The position numbers were made by a program, and so were the translations under genes. Below, in pieces: positions 49,722-61,520 of a stretch of DNA of 64,000 nucleotides. How positions within the stretch are numbered: position 1 is the first letter of the stretch; each line of letters starts with the position of its first letter. The stretch spans positions 61,384,008 through 61,448,007 of the forward strand of contig CM059973.1 in the NCBI GenBank assembly GCA_030490835.1, read 5' to 3'. The DNA comes from Annona cherimola (taxonomy: Eukaryota > Streptophyta > Magnoliopsida > Magnoliales > Annonaceae). The notes under the pieces were generated by a model. That model saw only the letters and a list, made by a program, of their open reading frames with translations. It ran no database searches and was not told the DNA's origin.

Positions 49722-49763
49722 AGAACTTTTCAGGTGCAGTGGCACTGCACTCAAATACTTCTC

Positions 49764-50145
49764 ATATATATATGAGAAGTATTTAGATGCAGCTCAACTA
49801 CACTGTAACAGTAGTGTAGTTGCGCTAAATTGGGACTCACATGATCATAAAATTATAATATACTCTACCAATTGTATTTAGAATTATGTATTCTATTATC
49901 ATACCAATTTTTATCCAAATCGGATATGTGTATGGACCCTATTTAAAAATGGTACAAATTTAATATAATAAAATAGTTTGATGTGAATAACAACTTAAAA
50001 GTGTTTTTCAACATGTAAACTATTTACTATAAAATTTATATAAGGATAAATGATTGTATAAATTTTCATTGCAATCTAATATGTGTAGAGCCCATTTTTG
50101 GGCAATTGTAATGCTGTTCTGGTACAGTTGCGCTACACTAGAACA
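49764..50145. mobile_element. GCTTCACTGCAC MITE, cluster copy 5 (variant ends)
   Basis: The interior matches the other copies, but the ends differ: AGAAGTATTTAGATGCAGCT at left and CAGTTGCGCTACACTAGAAC at right. It is followed by a CT run, then a TA run (50150-50181). Confidence 0.65.
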
Positions 50146-50146
50146 A

Positions 50147-50181
<35 letters not shown>

Positions 50182-50640
50182 GTCAATTGGCCAATCTGAC
50201 TTTATGATTTATTTTTTATTTTTGTTGAGTTTCAAGCTTGTAATCGACTTAGTTATCATGTATTCATCATCTAAGATTTGCTCCATGTATTAAATCACAT
50301 AAATCTTCTATGATCTTATCATTGTTTCGAACTTTCAATTTCTACCTATTTTTATTTAACGATTTATATATATCTTTGTCTTTCCACCATTTTTATCATC
50401 TTATATACTAATCAAAGCCCAAGTGACTTGATTATTGTTTCATATTTATTTAATTAAATATAACATTTTAATCAAAATATGCACACCTAAATTGAGTGGC
50501 ATTAAATCCACAACATTGCGATTTCGCTTCAACTTCTTGTTCATTTTCTCACTTGGTTTCAACCTCACTGCCTAGCTACCTTCATTTAATTCTCTTAGGA
50601 GATTTACATAAGCCGTTTAAACTAAAGAAGAATTATTAAA
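50182..50640. other. no gene recognised
   Basis: AT-rich DNA. No ORF or termini are supported. Confidence 0.4.
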
Positions 50641-50929
50641 ATAAAATTTGAAATTAAAAATCTAACAAATCCTACTTAAAGAATATGGTTGTAACTATGT
50701 AGTTATATATACTTTATATAAAGCTTAATAAGGCTTATACTTCTTATATAGAAATTTAGAGAGATTTTTCATGGTTGTAACTGATTACAATTACATGACT
50801 ATAACTAATTTAGTTGTTCGTACTTTATACAAAGCCTAATGAGGCTTATTCTTATGATATGGAATTTTACAAAGATGTTTCCTTAGGCAATTCTTGTTTC
50901 TTCCAATCTATAATTCTTCCTTTTCTTCA
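50641..50929 (+). mobile_element. Copia LTR remnant (3' end defined)
   Basis: The 3' end TTCTTCA directly abuts a primer binding site. The 5' end is not defined. Two similar blocks, ATGGTTGTAACT..TTTATATAAAGC (50685) and ATGGTTGTAACT..TTTATACAAAGC (50772), suggest an internal duplication or two overlapping LTR pieces. Confidence 0.5.
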
Positions 50930-50940
50930 TGGTATCAGAG
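50930..50940 (+). other. Copia primer binding site for initiator tRNA-Met
   Basis: TGGTATCAGAG is the standard Ty1/Copia site complementary to the 3' end of initiator tRNA-Met. It directly follows a CA-ended LTR. Confidence 0.75.
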
Positions 50941-51169
50941 TCAATCCAAGAGCACGACAATCCTCCTACCAAACCTTCAATACTTGTGTTTACTTGTTTT
51001 AGCCTAAGCTAAACATCAAAATTTCTCTTTTCTTATTTCTGGCCTAAGTTACTATACTAGTTGAAATTAGCTCTCATTAAACTGCATAAAAATAATTATG
51101 GCTATTGTTACATAAAAATATCTATTTTCTTCTAACATTAATGTGACAAGTTATTTACTTTGAGAGAGA

Positions 51170-51510
51170 CGAATAACATCACTAATGAAGAGCAAAGATC
51201 TTTTTAGCTTCCTAATCGGAGAAACAATAGCTCCTCAACAATTCCTTGAAGAATCAAAAGGTGCACAATCATCGAATCATGCTTTTGCTTCCAGGGAATA
51301 AACTGATTGTTTGGTTAAAGCTAGGATAATTAGTACCTTGTCCGAGGAAGTGCTAGGCTATGCAGTACGATTAAAAATATCATATGATGTACGGAAGATT
51401 CTGACTGGCTATTTCAAATAATATATTATTACTTAGGAATTTGATCTTCTAACACAATTGCAACATATCACGAGGGAAAGAAAATTGAGAATTGATTCAA
51501 TGTGCTAGGG
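51170..51510 (+). pseudogene. Copia gag fragment
   Basis: The frame at 51287-51419 reads ARIISTLSEEVLGYAVRLK and continues SYDVRKILTGYFK. That is the conserved gag stretch of plant Copia elements (TLSEEVL, then a DVW-like site). QLQHITRERKLRIDSM follows in another frame, as in the QL..L.kg..sI block. Stops and a frameshift kill it, and protease, integrase and reverse transcriptase are absent. Confidence 0.7.
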
Positions 51511-51779
51511 CGCATTGAAATTCCCTCTGCGTTCGTCATCCATGTGTAAAGTAGCTCCATCTCACCATCCATTCAAATGGGTGTCATTTTACAGCATCCA
51601 TCCCTTGCAGCTTTTGCAATTTCACCACTCCTGCAGAAAACGAAAAAAAGCTGCAATAGCTGCATTAGGAGAGTGAATGCATCTTCACTCTCCAACGAGC
51701 ATGATACAAAGGAACAAGGAAATATATGTTATGCAGTTAAGTTTGAGAAGCATTAAAGTTCCAATGAGCATGATAGTTC

Positions 51780-52630
51780 ATAAAGTTATAACCCAAGTCG
51801 ATTTCACTTGCTACTTGGGTCAAGTCTGAGACCAAGTTGACTCTAAATGGAAGTTGAGGCTAAAGAGCTGAAGACCGAAGTTGCAACCCAAGTCGACTCC
51901 AGTTTGCGACTTAGGTGAAGTCGCACTTGTAGTCAATTTCGAGTGAGACTTGAGTTATAACGGTTAGAAAAATTCAAATGTTGACACATTAAATGCACAC
52001 CACCTACCTCCAAATGTTCGGATTTCTCCCATCTTTATTTAATACACGTCAAATGAAGTGGAGAGGGTTAGCTAGAGCATTGATTAAGCCTCACTTTCCA
52101 ACCTACAAGCATTCAAGTAAAAGAAATTTCCAAGGAGAACCATGTCATTTATTGGAAGTGCTGAAGTGATCTCTCGTCAATTTACTCTACACGTTCTTCA
52201 CAGTGCTGAAAATTTTCCTACAGATCTATAAAGTGTAGATTTTTATTTTTATTCATTGCTTTTGTAATTCCACTTGGTTTGGTGTTGGAGATTAAGACCA
52301 AGTAAAGACAAGTAATGTATGGTTGGAGTGTGACTCGCTACCTACCCGTGCGAAAATTGTAAAGGCCCTTAGAATTAGAATCTAGAAGAAAGCAAGGGTT
52401 CTAGTTGTAATTCCATTAATATAGTAGAACCCAAGACAGAAAGGTGTGCTCTTTGAGGAGTGGAGTTGGGAGGGTTGTCCCAAACCACTATAATCTTATA
52501 TTTCAATTCTCCACGTTTTCGTTGAAGGGGGCTTAGTCTATAATGAGTTGCTCTTAACGCACTGAAAGAATTTTAAAGAACCTAATTCACTCTTCCCCTC
52601 TTGGATTTTGTCATAAACTCGGAACCAACA
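51780..52630 (-). mobile_element. LTR copy 1 of the TGTTGGT family, inverted, truncated
   Basis: The right end ACTCGGAACCAACA is the reverse complement of the family start. It matches LTR 52805-54479 in opposite orientation. Its outer (left) part with the AAGTCGACTTGG units is cut near 51780. It ends directly against an internal part of LTR copy 2. Confidence 0.7.
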
Positions 52631-54892
52631 AACTAGAGCACTCATTGAGCCTCCACCTTCCTTTTACAAGCAATCAAGTGTTCATCAATTGCTCTATTGA
52701 GAAAAACTCCATTAATTGCTGCAAGAGCTACAACAGTTCAATATTTTCAAGCTTCCAAGAGTTCTTCCTATGTGCTGAATCTTCTCTACACAACTTATAA
52801 AGTGTGTTGGTCCCGAGTTTATGACAACACCTAAGAGGAGAGGGGTGAATTGGGTATTTTAAAATTCTTTGCTTAATCAAAATTTTCACCTTTTGTAGAA
52901 TTAATCCCCGCAATGAAACGATCAGTGAGTTGCAGTGAAATAGTGCAGTAGAAGGAATAAAACACAAGCAATCAACCCATGTCAAGAGACAACGATATAT
53001 AATGGTTCGGACAATCTCCCCTACTCCACTCTTCCAAGCACATACCTGTTGTGGCTTGGGTTCCATTATCGTATTATCAATACAACTTAGAGCAATAACT
53101 CTCTTCTAGATTCTAGCTCTAGGGGGCTTGTACAATCTCAGCATAAGTAGGTGGCAAGTTCCACTCCAATCACATACTACTTTGCCTTCACTCGGTTTCG
53201 ATATCCAATACTAAACTAAGTGAGAAAAATAAGTAAACAGTGAATAAAAAGGATCTACACGTTACAGTTTGTATAGGCAGTTTTGTGCATGTAGAAGAAC
53301 CTGTAGAAACAGTTGTTGATTGAGCAATGCAGCTTTCAGTAGTTTTACATGCCGAATTCTTCTTCAAACTTCTTGTAGATCACTTTAAATGCAAGAGAGA
53401 GTAGAAGGTGAGCTCATTCAATATTTTTTCAACTTCATTTACGTTCACTTGATGCTCCATAAATAATGACAATTAAATTCAAACGTTTGGTGGTAGGTGG
53501 CACACATTTAATGCTTCAACGTTTGAATTTTTCTGATCGTTGCGAGCCAAGTCGCATTTGGAGTCGACTTGGTATGCGATTTCGTTCAAGTTGCAGGGTG
53601 GAGTCGACTTCACCTAAGTTGTAGGCTGGAGTCAACTTCGGGAGTGACTTTGGTCTTCAAGTTTCAACTCAAGTTCCAGGTTCAGGTCAACTTGGTCTCG
53701 GACTTGACCCAAGTTGCAGGTGGAGTCGAATTCGGATGTGACTTCACTAGCCATTGATCATATTGGAACTTCGAGATTTTGCATGTGATATATATGTTCT
53801 GTATATCTTCTTTCTTCTCTTGATCTTCATTAGATATCCTTGATGTGTATTGTTTTGCTTAAGTTGAGCAATACACTAGTCTCTTGAAAAGATCCTTCTT
53901 GTAGCCTTGATTCATGATGTTATTTCTTCTTCATTTTGTTGTCCATTCTTTAATAAGATATTTTTGAAATCAATATAAGGTTGCCACACACTTCAGTTGC
54001 AGGCCTGGGTCGACTTGTACTTCAGCTTTACCCAAGTCGCTTACTCGGGTCGACTTGAGATGCGACTTCACCTAAGTCGCATGATGGAGTCGACTTGAAA
54101 AGCGACTTAACTTTGATATTTCAAAGTTTGTAGCTAAGGCTTACCCAAGTCGCATATGGAGTCAACTTAGGGTTGCGACTTCACATAAGTCGCAAGCGGA
54201 GTCGACTTCGGTTGCGACTTTACCTCTCTCCAAGTCCCAATTTCAGTTATCGAGATTTTTTGTCCTTTGAAGTCGTTCCTGGAGTTGACTTGGGTATTGA
54301 GTTAACCTAAGTCGACAGCTGAGTCAACTTGGGGTTGCGACTTGACTTGCTATCTTTTGAACTTTGATTTTCTAAACCTCGGCAATACTTAGCAATCTCA
54401 TTAGTGCTTAAATATTTCTCAAATTGAGTTGTTAATTATCAAAACATGGATTGTGCTTAATTTGCCTTAAATGACAACAAAGTGTAGATCTTTTGTGTAA
54501 CTTAATCTTTTATATTGCTACTTGGCTTGGTATTGGAGACTCAGACCAGGTAAAGACAAGTAGTGTATAGTTGGAGTGTGACTTACCGTCTACTTGTACT
54601 GTGATTGTAAAGGCTCCCTAGAACTATAATTTAGAAGAGAGCAAGAGCTTTAAATATATCTTTAATTGATATAGTGGAATATAAGACACAAGGGTGTATT
54701 TTTTGAAGAGTGGATTAGGGAAGGTTATCCTGAACACTTGTATTTGCTGTTTGCTATTTTACTTGCTCTACTACTCTCCAAACATTCATTCAAAGGGACA
54801 TAGTTTCTAAGGGGTTAAACTTCTATATATCAAAAGAATTTTAAACAACCCAGTTCACCTTCTCCTTTTAGGTTTTGTCACAAACTCGGGAA
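52631..54892 (-). mobile_element. LTR copy 2 of the TGTTGGT family, inverted, split
   Basis: The left piece (52631-52799) and right piece (54485-54892) join across the inserted LTR into one family LTR in minus orientation. It ends GTCACAAACTCGGGA, with the terminal ACCAACA lost where LINE sequence begins. It is the oldest layer of this nest. Confidence 0.7.
52805..54479 (+). mobile_element. solo LTR of the TGTTGGT family inserted in LTR copy 2
   Basis: The element is 1675 bp, from TGTTGGTCCCGAGTTTATG to AAATGACAACA. A perfect 5-bp duplication AAGTG flanks it (52800-52804, 54480-54484). Removing it restores continuity of LTR copy 2. It aligns with 12394-14010. Degenerate CGACTTGG/CAAGTCG units fill 53545-54350. 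No internal domain is attached. Confidence 0.88.
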
Positions 54893-57784
54893 GGCAATAA
54901 AATTGATAAACCCATCAAAAGCCCTTGGGTCCAGATGGTATGTTATTTGGTTTCTTCCAAAGACACTAGGAGATTATAGGGCAAGATGTCGTAAATCAGT
55001 GTAAGTAATTTATGAGCATCAATAGCAGCTATCAACTTGGAGGACAACTTCAATGTTTGAACCAAACGATAATAGTTCTGATTCGAAAAAAGAAAGGATT
55101 GTGCAAGATCATAGATTCTAGGCCCATCAACTTATGTAATGTTGTGTATAAGATCTTGTCAAAGGTGCTTGCAAATCGACTAATGGATGGCCTTCATGAG
55201 ATTGTTTCTGAACAACAAAGTGACCTTGACCGTCTCATATCAAACAACATGTTATTGCATTTGAAACCATCCACTATCTTCGGAGGACAAAAAGTAGTGC
55301 AAAAGAGGAGTTAGCTGTGAAGTTAGATATGTCCATAGCATATAACCGGATGGAATTGGGGTACTTAGCACATATGATGAGGATGATGAATTTTAGTGAG
55401 GTATGGGTGAACTAGATATATGGATGTCTATCCTTTGGATCTTATGGAATCAAGATCAATGACTACAAAGCAACATCCTTCAAACCGAATAGGGGACTAT
55501 GTCAAGGGGACCCTCTATCCCCATATTTGTTTTTAACTTGTGCTGAAGGATTGTCAATGTTAATAGGGAATCTGCATAAAACTCGAAGGCTGATAGGTTT
55601 AAAGGTATGTCTCAAGGGTTCAGCTATTACCCATCTCTTTTTTATTGATGACACAATTCTATTAATGAAGGATACTAACCAGGAGGTATCCCACTTGATG
55701 GGAGCTCTAAAACAATATAACGAATGCTCTGGCTAGCTTGTAAATGTGGAGAAGACACTAGTTTTTTTTCATTACAAAAATTGGGAGGAGAGGAGAAGAG
55801 AGATCAATCAAGTCTTGGGATCAAATAGGAATGAAATAGCATCATGCCTTGGCCTCCCATCATGGCTTGGAAAGTCAAAGAAGATGGTTTTTAAGGACCT
55901 AAAAGAAAGAATTTGAAAAAAGATCCAGGAATGGAAAGAAAGATGTTTATCGATGGGGGGAAAAATACTCATAAAAGCAGTGGTGCAAGCAATCTCAACT
56001 TATGCAATAAGCATGCACTTCTTTTACCAAAAAGTCTTTGTAGGGAGATTGATATTATGCTGAGTAAATTTTGGTTGGGTGAAAAGGAGGGGAATAGGAA
56101 TATTAGTTGGGTTGGTTAGCAAGAGATGTGCACTGCTACGATTCAGGGAGGGATGAGTTTTAAAGATTTGGGTTCTTTCAATCATGCTCTAATCGCAAAA
56201 CATCTTTGGAGACTTCTAAAAAGCACCAACTCCTTATGCCAAAAGGTCCTACAAGCACAACACTTCTAGAAGTCAAATATATAGAGTTGCAAGGAGAGAC
56301 AGAAGGAAAATGAGAAAGTATGCAAGATGGGCCCTCTCCCAAAATTTATCTCTGATGATTCTCAAGTGACTTTTTTCATTAATCCAATGACAAGAAGGTG
56401 GGAAAGCGCTAGAGTAATGGCTGCCGCGGGTGAAGAAGTGGGAAGGAAGATATGCTTAATCCCACTACCAGAGGGTGACACAAAGGACTCTTGGTGCTAG
56501 GCCCATGAACCAGATGGGGTTTTTAGTGTGAGATCAGTGTATAGGTTAATCATATCTAATGATCTCTGTTTCGCAGATAACAAGCCATAATGTGAACAAA
56601 AGTGGGAGTAGCGGGACAAGAACGTCTTCCAGCAGATTTGGAAAATGATGATCCCTAGCAAGAGTTGAATTTTTGGATGGCGCTTATATCGAAATGATCT
56701 TGGCACAAAAGCAAACCTCACTCGTACAAGTATTGTTGTGGACATCTCTTGTGTTTTATGCAGAAAAGGCAGAGAGGATTCCCATCATTTTTTTTGAGAA
56801 GATAGCCCCAGCAAGAAGAGATTTTGTAGCAGATAGATATATCTACACTCCCAAAAGAGCAATCTCATGTATATTTAAGTAGTTGGGAGGGTTAAAATGG
56901 GAGAAAGGCTTGCTCACTTCACCATCCTTTGTTGGAGAATATGGTTTGCTCGAAACCAAGCAAGAGAGACAGGTAAATAGCCTCAAAATGATGACTTTAT
57001 GGAATGGTGTAGAGCCTATTGGGAGCTGTAAATCTACAAACTGATGTCAAACTTAAGTGTGCTGGATGAAGAGCTTAAAACTACATTGGAGAAATTGTAG
57101 GGGGGGCTAGATAAAAGCAATGTTGATGGGAGAAGAATCATGAGGAAAGGATGCATGGGATTAGGGCAGTGTTAAGAGGTGATGATGGCAGCTCTTTGGC
57201 GGCAAAAGGATGGAGAATTGAGGGAGCGATAGAGTCTTTTTTTTTTTGATTTGGTATATAATTACATATATCTCAACACATATTGTACTGAAGATCTGAG
57301 ACATTCTTACAAGTCTGGGGACACATAACATCCCAAAGAAATCTGGAGACAGCTCCACAAAAGAATTTGGAAGACACAGCTTCCAACAGCCAACAGAGAG
57401 ACCACTTGCTCCCACACCCATTTATTTGGGACCGAAATCCCGAATGGGATTCGATCCCGCGCCAACCGCAGAAAGCCATTCTGCGACACTGTTGACGATG
57501 GTGGAGCGACAGAGTCTTTGAGCATGGAAGCAATGACAATAAAATATGGCATCAAATAGGGAATTGAACTAGCAATCCAAAGTCTGTTCATTGAAAGCGA
57601 CTTTTTGCTGTTAATAACATTTTTCAACAAATTATCCTATTGGAGGTTAGAACCACTCCTAGAAATTCGTGCCAAGTCTACTAACGCAAATCTGCAATTT
57701 ACACATATTCTACTGTCAGGTATCGAAGTAGCCTACTCCATTGCTGAGTTCACAACATCAAATTGTGAGGATTGTATGTCATAG
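54893..57784 (+). pseudogene. LINE ORF2 remnant: reverse transcriptase to RNase H
   Basis: The 5' end is cut at the LTR nest, so the endonuclease is missing. Reverse transcriptase motifs follow in order: GPDG (54930), SRPINLCNVVYKILSKVLANR (from 55112, one string broken here only by codon reading), KLDMS near 55323, RGLCQGDPLSPYLF (55490), and FIDD (55641-55652) in place of F/YADD. A GKILIKAVVQAISTY-like thumb block is at 55960. RNase H is at 57105-57784 (SNVDG, AVLRGDDGSSLAAKGWRIE, SMEAM, IESDF) and is interrupted by a SINE. Many stops and frameshifts make it inactive. Confidence 0.82.
57237..57502 (-). mobile_element. tRNA-derived SINE inside LINE RNase H
   Basis: On the minus strand, GGGATCGAATCCC (57446-57458) is a good box B. 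TTTCTGCGGTTGGC upstream of it is a likely box A. The element ends in an A tail (T run 57237-57249). A 14-bp duplication GGAGCGAYAGAGTC (57223-57236, 57503-57516, one mismatch) flanks it. The LINE reading frame resumes on the other side. Confidence 0.85.
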
Positions 57785-58716
57785 TAGGGATGCCCACCAC
57801 TTTCATTGTAAATCATCTCTTTTTGGACTATTGGTCCTCATTTTGAATAGAACTGTTCATCAAAAAAATAATAATTCTGGCTTCTTGATAAGAACTCACG
57901 GAGAAATCGAGTTCCTCATTTAGGCAACATCACTAACGAACTATATTTCTTAAAGACAAATGATTTAGTTACCTTCTTTTCTATCTGAAATAAAGCAGTT
58001 GGTGAACTACATGTTATGGTCAGTTGACACATTCTAGTAATAAAATTTTGTAGTTTTTACAACATTGTAATTTGATTGCCAAGCTTTACTCTCATTATCA
58101 AGTAAGCAAGAGTACTAAAATTTTTTTTCTTTTGTTTCTAGTGATTCTCGGACATGGTTTTCTTTGGCTAAGATACACTGTGATTTACGGGGATCAGCCC
58201 CTACTGAATCATATTATTTATGGCCGAATTTCGTTTTCATATAGTAACTTGGGTGCAAATAACGAGGATTATTTAGCTGCGAATAATATTAAAGTTGGCT
58301 GCATATAGCATCATATTAATGCAGCCAAAATTTTAATTTGACAGAAAAAGGTGATTGAATGAAAGAACTTTTGTTGTAGAGTTTCTTCCCCCTAGCATGG
58401 TGACATTTATTTATATATGCATACTTGAAACAAAAATGCTGGTACATGATTTTGTGTAATCGTTATTGCCACATTAATTTTGTCATTGGTCTCTTTTTAT
58501 TTCATTTTTAGGTGGATCATGCAGGACCTTTGCCTATTTTATATATTAGCGGCCACTGCACGTACTAGAGTAGAAATTTTAGAAATATGACTAGTAAAGA
58601 GTCCACCAATTGATGATCCCAATAGCCTCTGCATTTAATCCTACGGTGGCTAATACATTGCAGTGAAAATGTTGAAAATTGCAACACAGTGCATTAAAAC
58701 TGACCCAAATATATAT
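57785..58716. other. no gene recognised
   Basis: A 78-codon ORF (58072-58308) and a 60-codon ORF lack motifs. The first part may be the LINE 3' untranslated region. No A-tail or target duplication was found for the LINE. Confidence 0.4.
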
Positions 58717-59106
58717 GGGTGATTTGCAAATACACCCACTTAGTTTCAACATAATTGTAAATATACTTACATAGTTTCATAAATTGCAAATTATCCCTAC
58801 ATAGTTTGACCATAATTGCAAATGCACCTATGCCGTTATGACGCTGTTACCAGACCATCACAACATGAGTATATTTGCAAATGCTTGAAAACTATGTGGG
58901 TATATTTAGTTTTTGCAAATATACCCACATAGTTTTCAAACCTTTGCGAATATACTCACGCCATAACAGTGCAATAACGACGTCATAGTGATATGGGTAT
59001 ATTTCCAATTATGGTCAAATTGTGTGAGATAATTTATAATTTCTCAAACTATATGGGTATATTTGCAATTATGGTCAAACTATATGGGTGTATTTGCAAA
59101 TTACCC
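58717..59106. mobile_element. long-TIR hairpin element, relative of 1535-1924
   Basis: The element is 390 bp, the same length as the copy at 1535. The left end is GGGTGATTTGCAAATACACC and the right end on the minus strand is GGGTAATTTGCAAATACACC. The arms are near-complete inverted repeats meeting near 58912. The 9-bp flanks do not match. Confidence 0.75.
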
Positions 59107-60197
59107 TATTAGTAAGAAGTGCATGAATCGCTGGGTTTGCACGCACAGCAGGTCTGAGCTTCAAGTCCTAACTATATTGGTTATATGGTTGAATTTATCT
59201 CTTAAGCAAGAATTTGAAAAAATATGTACTTAGGTTGGATTGAGGTGTAACAAAAGAATTTCTTCTTTCTTCTTCTTTTTTTTTTTTTTTAGAAAAAAGA
59301 GAGAAGTGCATGGACCATTTATGACACGCTAGTCAATTATGCGGGTGACTTTTAAAGCAATGCATTTTTATGTGTTTTCACTGCACAGTAGTAGTGGACT
59401 TTACCCCATGTGGTAGTAAGCTTGCTTAAGACAAACCGTTTTATTAAATAGGTCATGTGAGCCAGTGAAGTAGGTTGGAGGGAGTGAATCTGCACCTGGG
59501 GAGACTCGTGGTGAATTTTGTATGGCTTTTACAACTGTGATTCGCCTCATTTTATTATGCACTTTTGTCAAATCACCATGATGATATGAATCTAATTTCC
59601 ACTGGCTAGGTTGGATGTCACAAAGCATCATTTTGGGTCTCCCATGCACAACTGCTAAAGTGGATGCCTACGACCTACACATTCATTCCTACATCGAACA
59701 CATTTTTGGTAGGAATCGATACTTATTGGTAAGATTTTTTTTTTCTAAAAAAAAAAAAAAAAAAAAACTCTTTTTCACGTCCTACTACACACATTTTTTC
59801 TTAGGATTTCATATTTTACATACCTGTTTATCAGCAAAATTAACACATTAGATACCAAACTACTTTTACTACCTTTATATTCAAATATTTTAAAATATTT
59901 TCCTACAATGATTTTATTTATTTTCCACGCAATTCTCCTTTTATTTTATTTTTGTTCTATTGATTTTTAAACATTATCCTAGTTGTATCATATTATTCTC
60001 TATTTTTTCAAAAAATTTCTCATGAATTTTTCTCCAATTTTAGAATTTTTTTGATGGATATGTATTTTACAATCATCTCAATTTATACTATAATTAAGCC
60101 TTGAGACATTTTATAATTTCCATTTAACATTCAAACAAAACATTCTAACAATATTTTTTTTATTTTCTCATTTGGTGGGAATTCTCATAAAAACTAA
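59107..60197. other. no gene recognised
   Basis: Homopolymer tracts lie at 59278-59291 (T) and 59728-59767 (T then A). The rest is AT-rich DNA with short motif-free ORFs. Confidence 0.4.
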
Positions 60198-60483
60198 GGG
60201 TGTGTTTGGTTGGACATAAAAAATGTCAATAAAAAATTTTCAATTTAAAACTTTTCACTCTCCATAACTACCATATTTTTTAATTATTTTTTTATATTTT
60301 CCTATACAAACAATTCTACTTTTCAATCATTTCTGTATAACTATCAAAACAAGTAATCTCTCTATTTTAACTTTATTCTCTTTACACTTTATCATTACCC
60401 CTATCATATTGCATTAATTTCTATTAACCTAACCATTTCTATCCTGAAAAAATTTCATCCAAAAATTTTACAAACACACTCCG
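60198..60483. mobile_element. Tourist-like MITE, family A copy 4
   Basis: The element is 286 bp, from GGGTGTGTTTGG to CAAACACACTCCG, flanked by TAA on both sides (60195-60197, 60484-60486). Its interior matches the other family A copies. Confidence 0.75.
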
Positions 60484-61320
60484 TAAGGACTGCACTCAAC
60501 CCCCACCAACACTGTAGCATTCTGCGGTGGTACAAAGCAGGCAGCGCCAGGTTGGCTTCACTTTTAGAACTAGATGACAGGCATCATGTACTTTGAGATG
60601 AAAGAACCAGTCAACAGCTTTGACTTTTTATTTTTGGCGTTTTTTGCAATAATCACGCTTAATTCATCCGTAATTTATTGCCATTTTGATTCGTAATTAA
60701 TACGGCATTACTATAGCCCTCCAAATTAATGACACATTTACTAGCATTTGGACCATAAATATGGTACAACTACAACATCATATGAGATGGGGATAAAGTT
60801 CCCAAAAGGCTGTCATTCCTTCCTTGTCAAAAATGGGCGAATTTTCTTTTTAGAAGTAATCATTTATATAATTTTTTTCCTTTTTGCTTTTTCACTCGAA
60901 GAAGATACTAGTGCGAGATGAAATCTTCTTTTTTGGACTGGAATTGGGTCCTTCTTTAGAACAAGAAAAGGGAAAATGAAATGCATATTCTCAAACTCGG
61001 GCACTAAATGCTCAAACATCTCTTTCTGTTGTGTCTTCTTTATCCATGCATTTTTTCTAAAAAAGCCTTGTCAATGATACGTAAATAACCGGCCCATTTC
61101 AACCACCACCCAACTTTCTTTTTCCACTTCATTGGGGGGACAAAGCTGAGAAAAGAAAGGGAAAAAGAGGCCGGGCTCTTGGTCCCAGCTATTTCTCTGG
61201 GAGGTTTTTTGTCCCTATCCGGAAGACAAACCCCAGTCAAGGTTCCATATCGATTTGACTAAGGCATTTTTAGTTTCTTACCACCCACAATGGCATGTTT
61301 CTTAAATTCAAATGGTCGAA
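60484..61320. other. no gene recognised
   Basis: A 66-codon minus-strand ORF (61040-61240) in a GC-richer patch has no recognisable domain. I cannot support a gene. Confidence 0.35.
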
Positions 61321-61520
61321 TGTGAGGCCCATAGAAATTGTTACCATCCACATAGAAATCGTGTTCTACATAGTTTAATGTTGAAAATAATCTTTAAATG
61401 TGATGCTTAAATCAAACTACTTTATGACATTGATTTTATATTATTTTCAGATGGTGCTAGTTCATATGCTTGATTTGGATGAAAATTAGGACGCTAAAAA
61501 AAATTAATAGTTCAAATGTA
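61321..61520. mobile_element. partial MITE of the GCTTCACTGCAC family
   Basis: GTGAGGCCCATAGAAA, then TAGTTTAATGTTGAAAATAA and GATTTGGATGAAAATTAGGA, match the inverted form of the 44-50 kb family. Ends are lost. Confidence 0.45.

Noticed and set aside
50155..50181. CT then TA microsatellite as a functional element
   Set aside because: It is a simple repeat at a MITE edge, like others in the cluster, with nothing to suggest function.
53569..53757. 62-codon ORF with repeating VAGWSRL/VSDLTQVAGG-like peptide
   Set aside because: It is a translation of the AAGTCGACTTGG unit array inside the solo LTR.
57161..57630. Three overlapping minus-strand ORFs of 86-107 codons
   Set aside because: They lie in the SINE and the antisense of the LINE RNase H domain.
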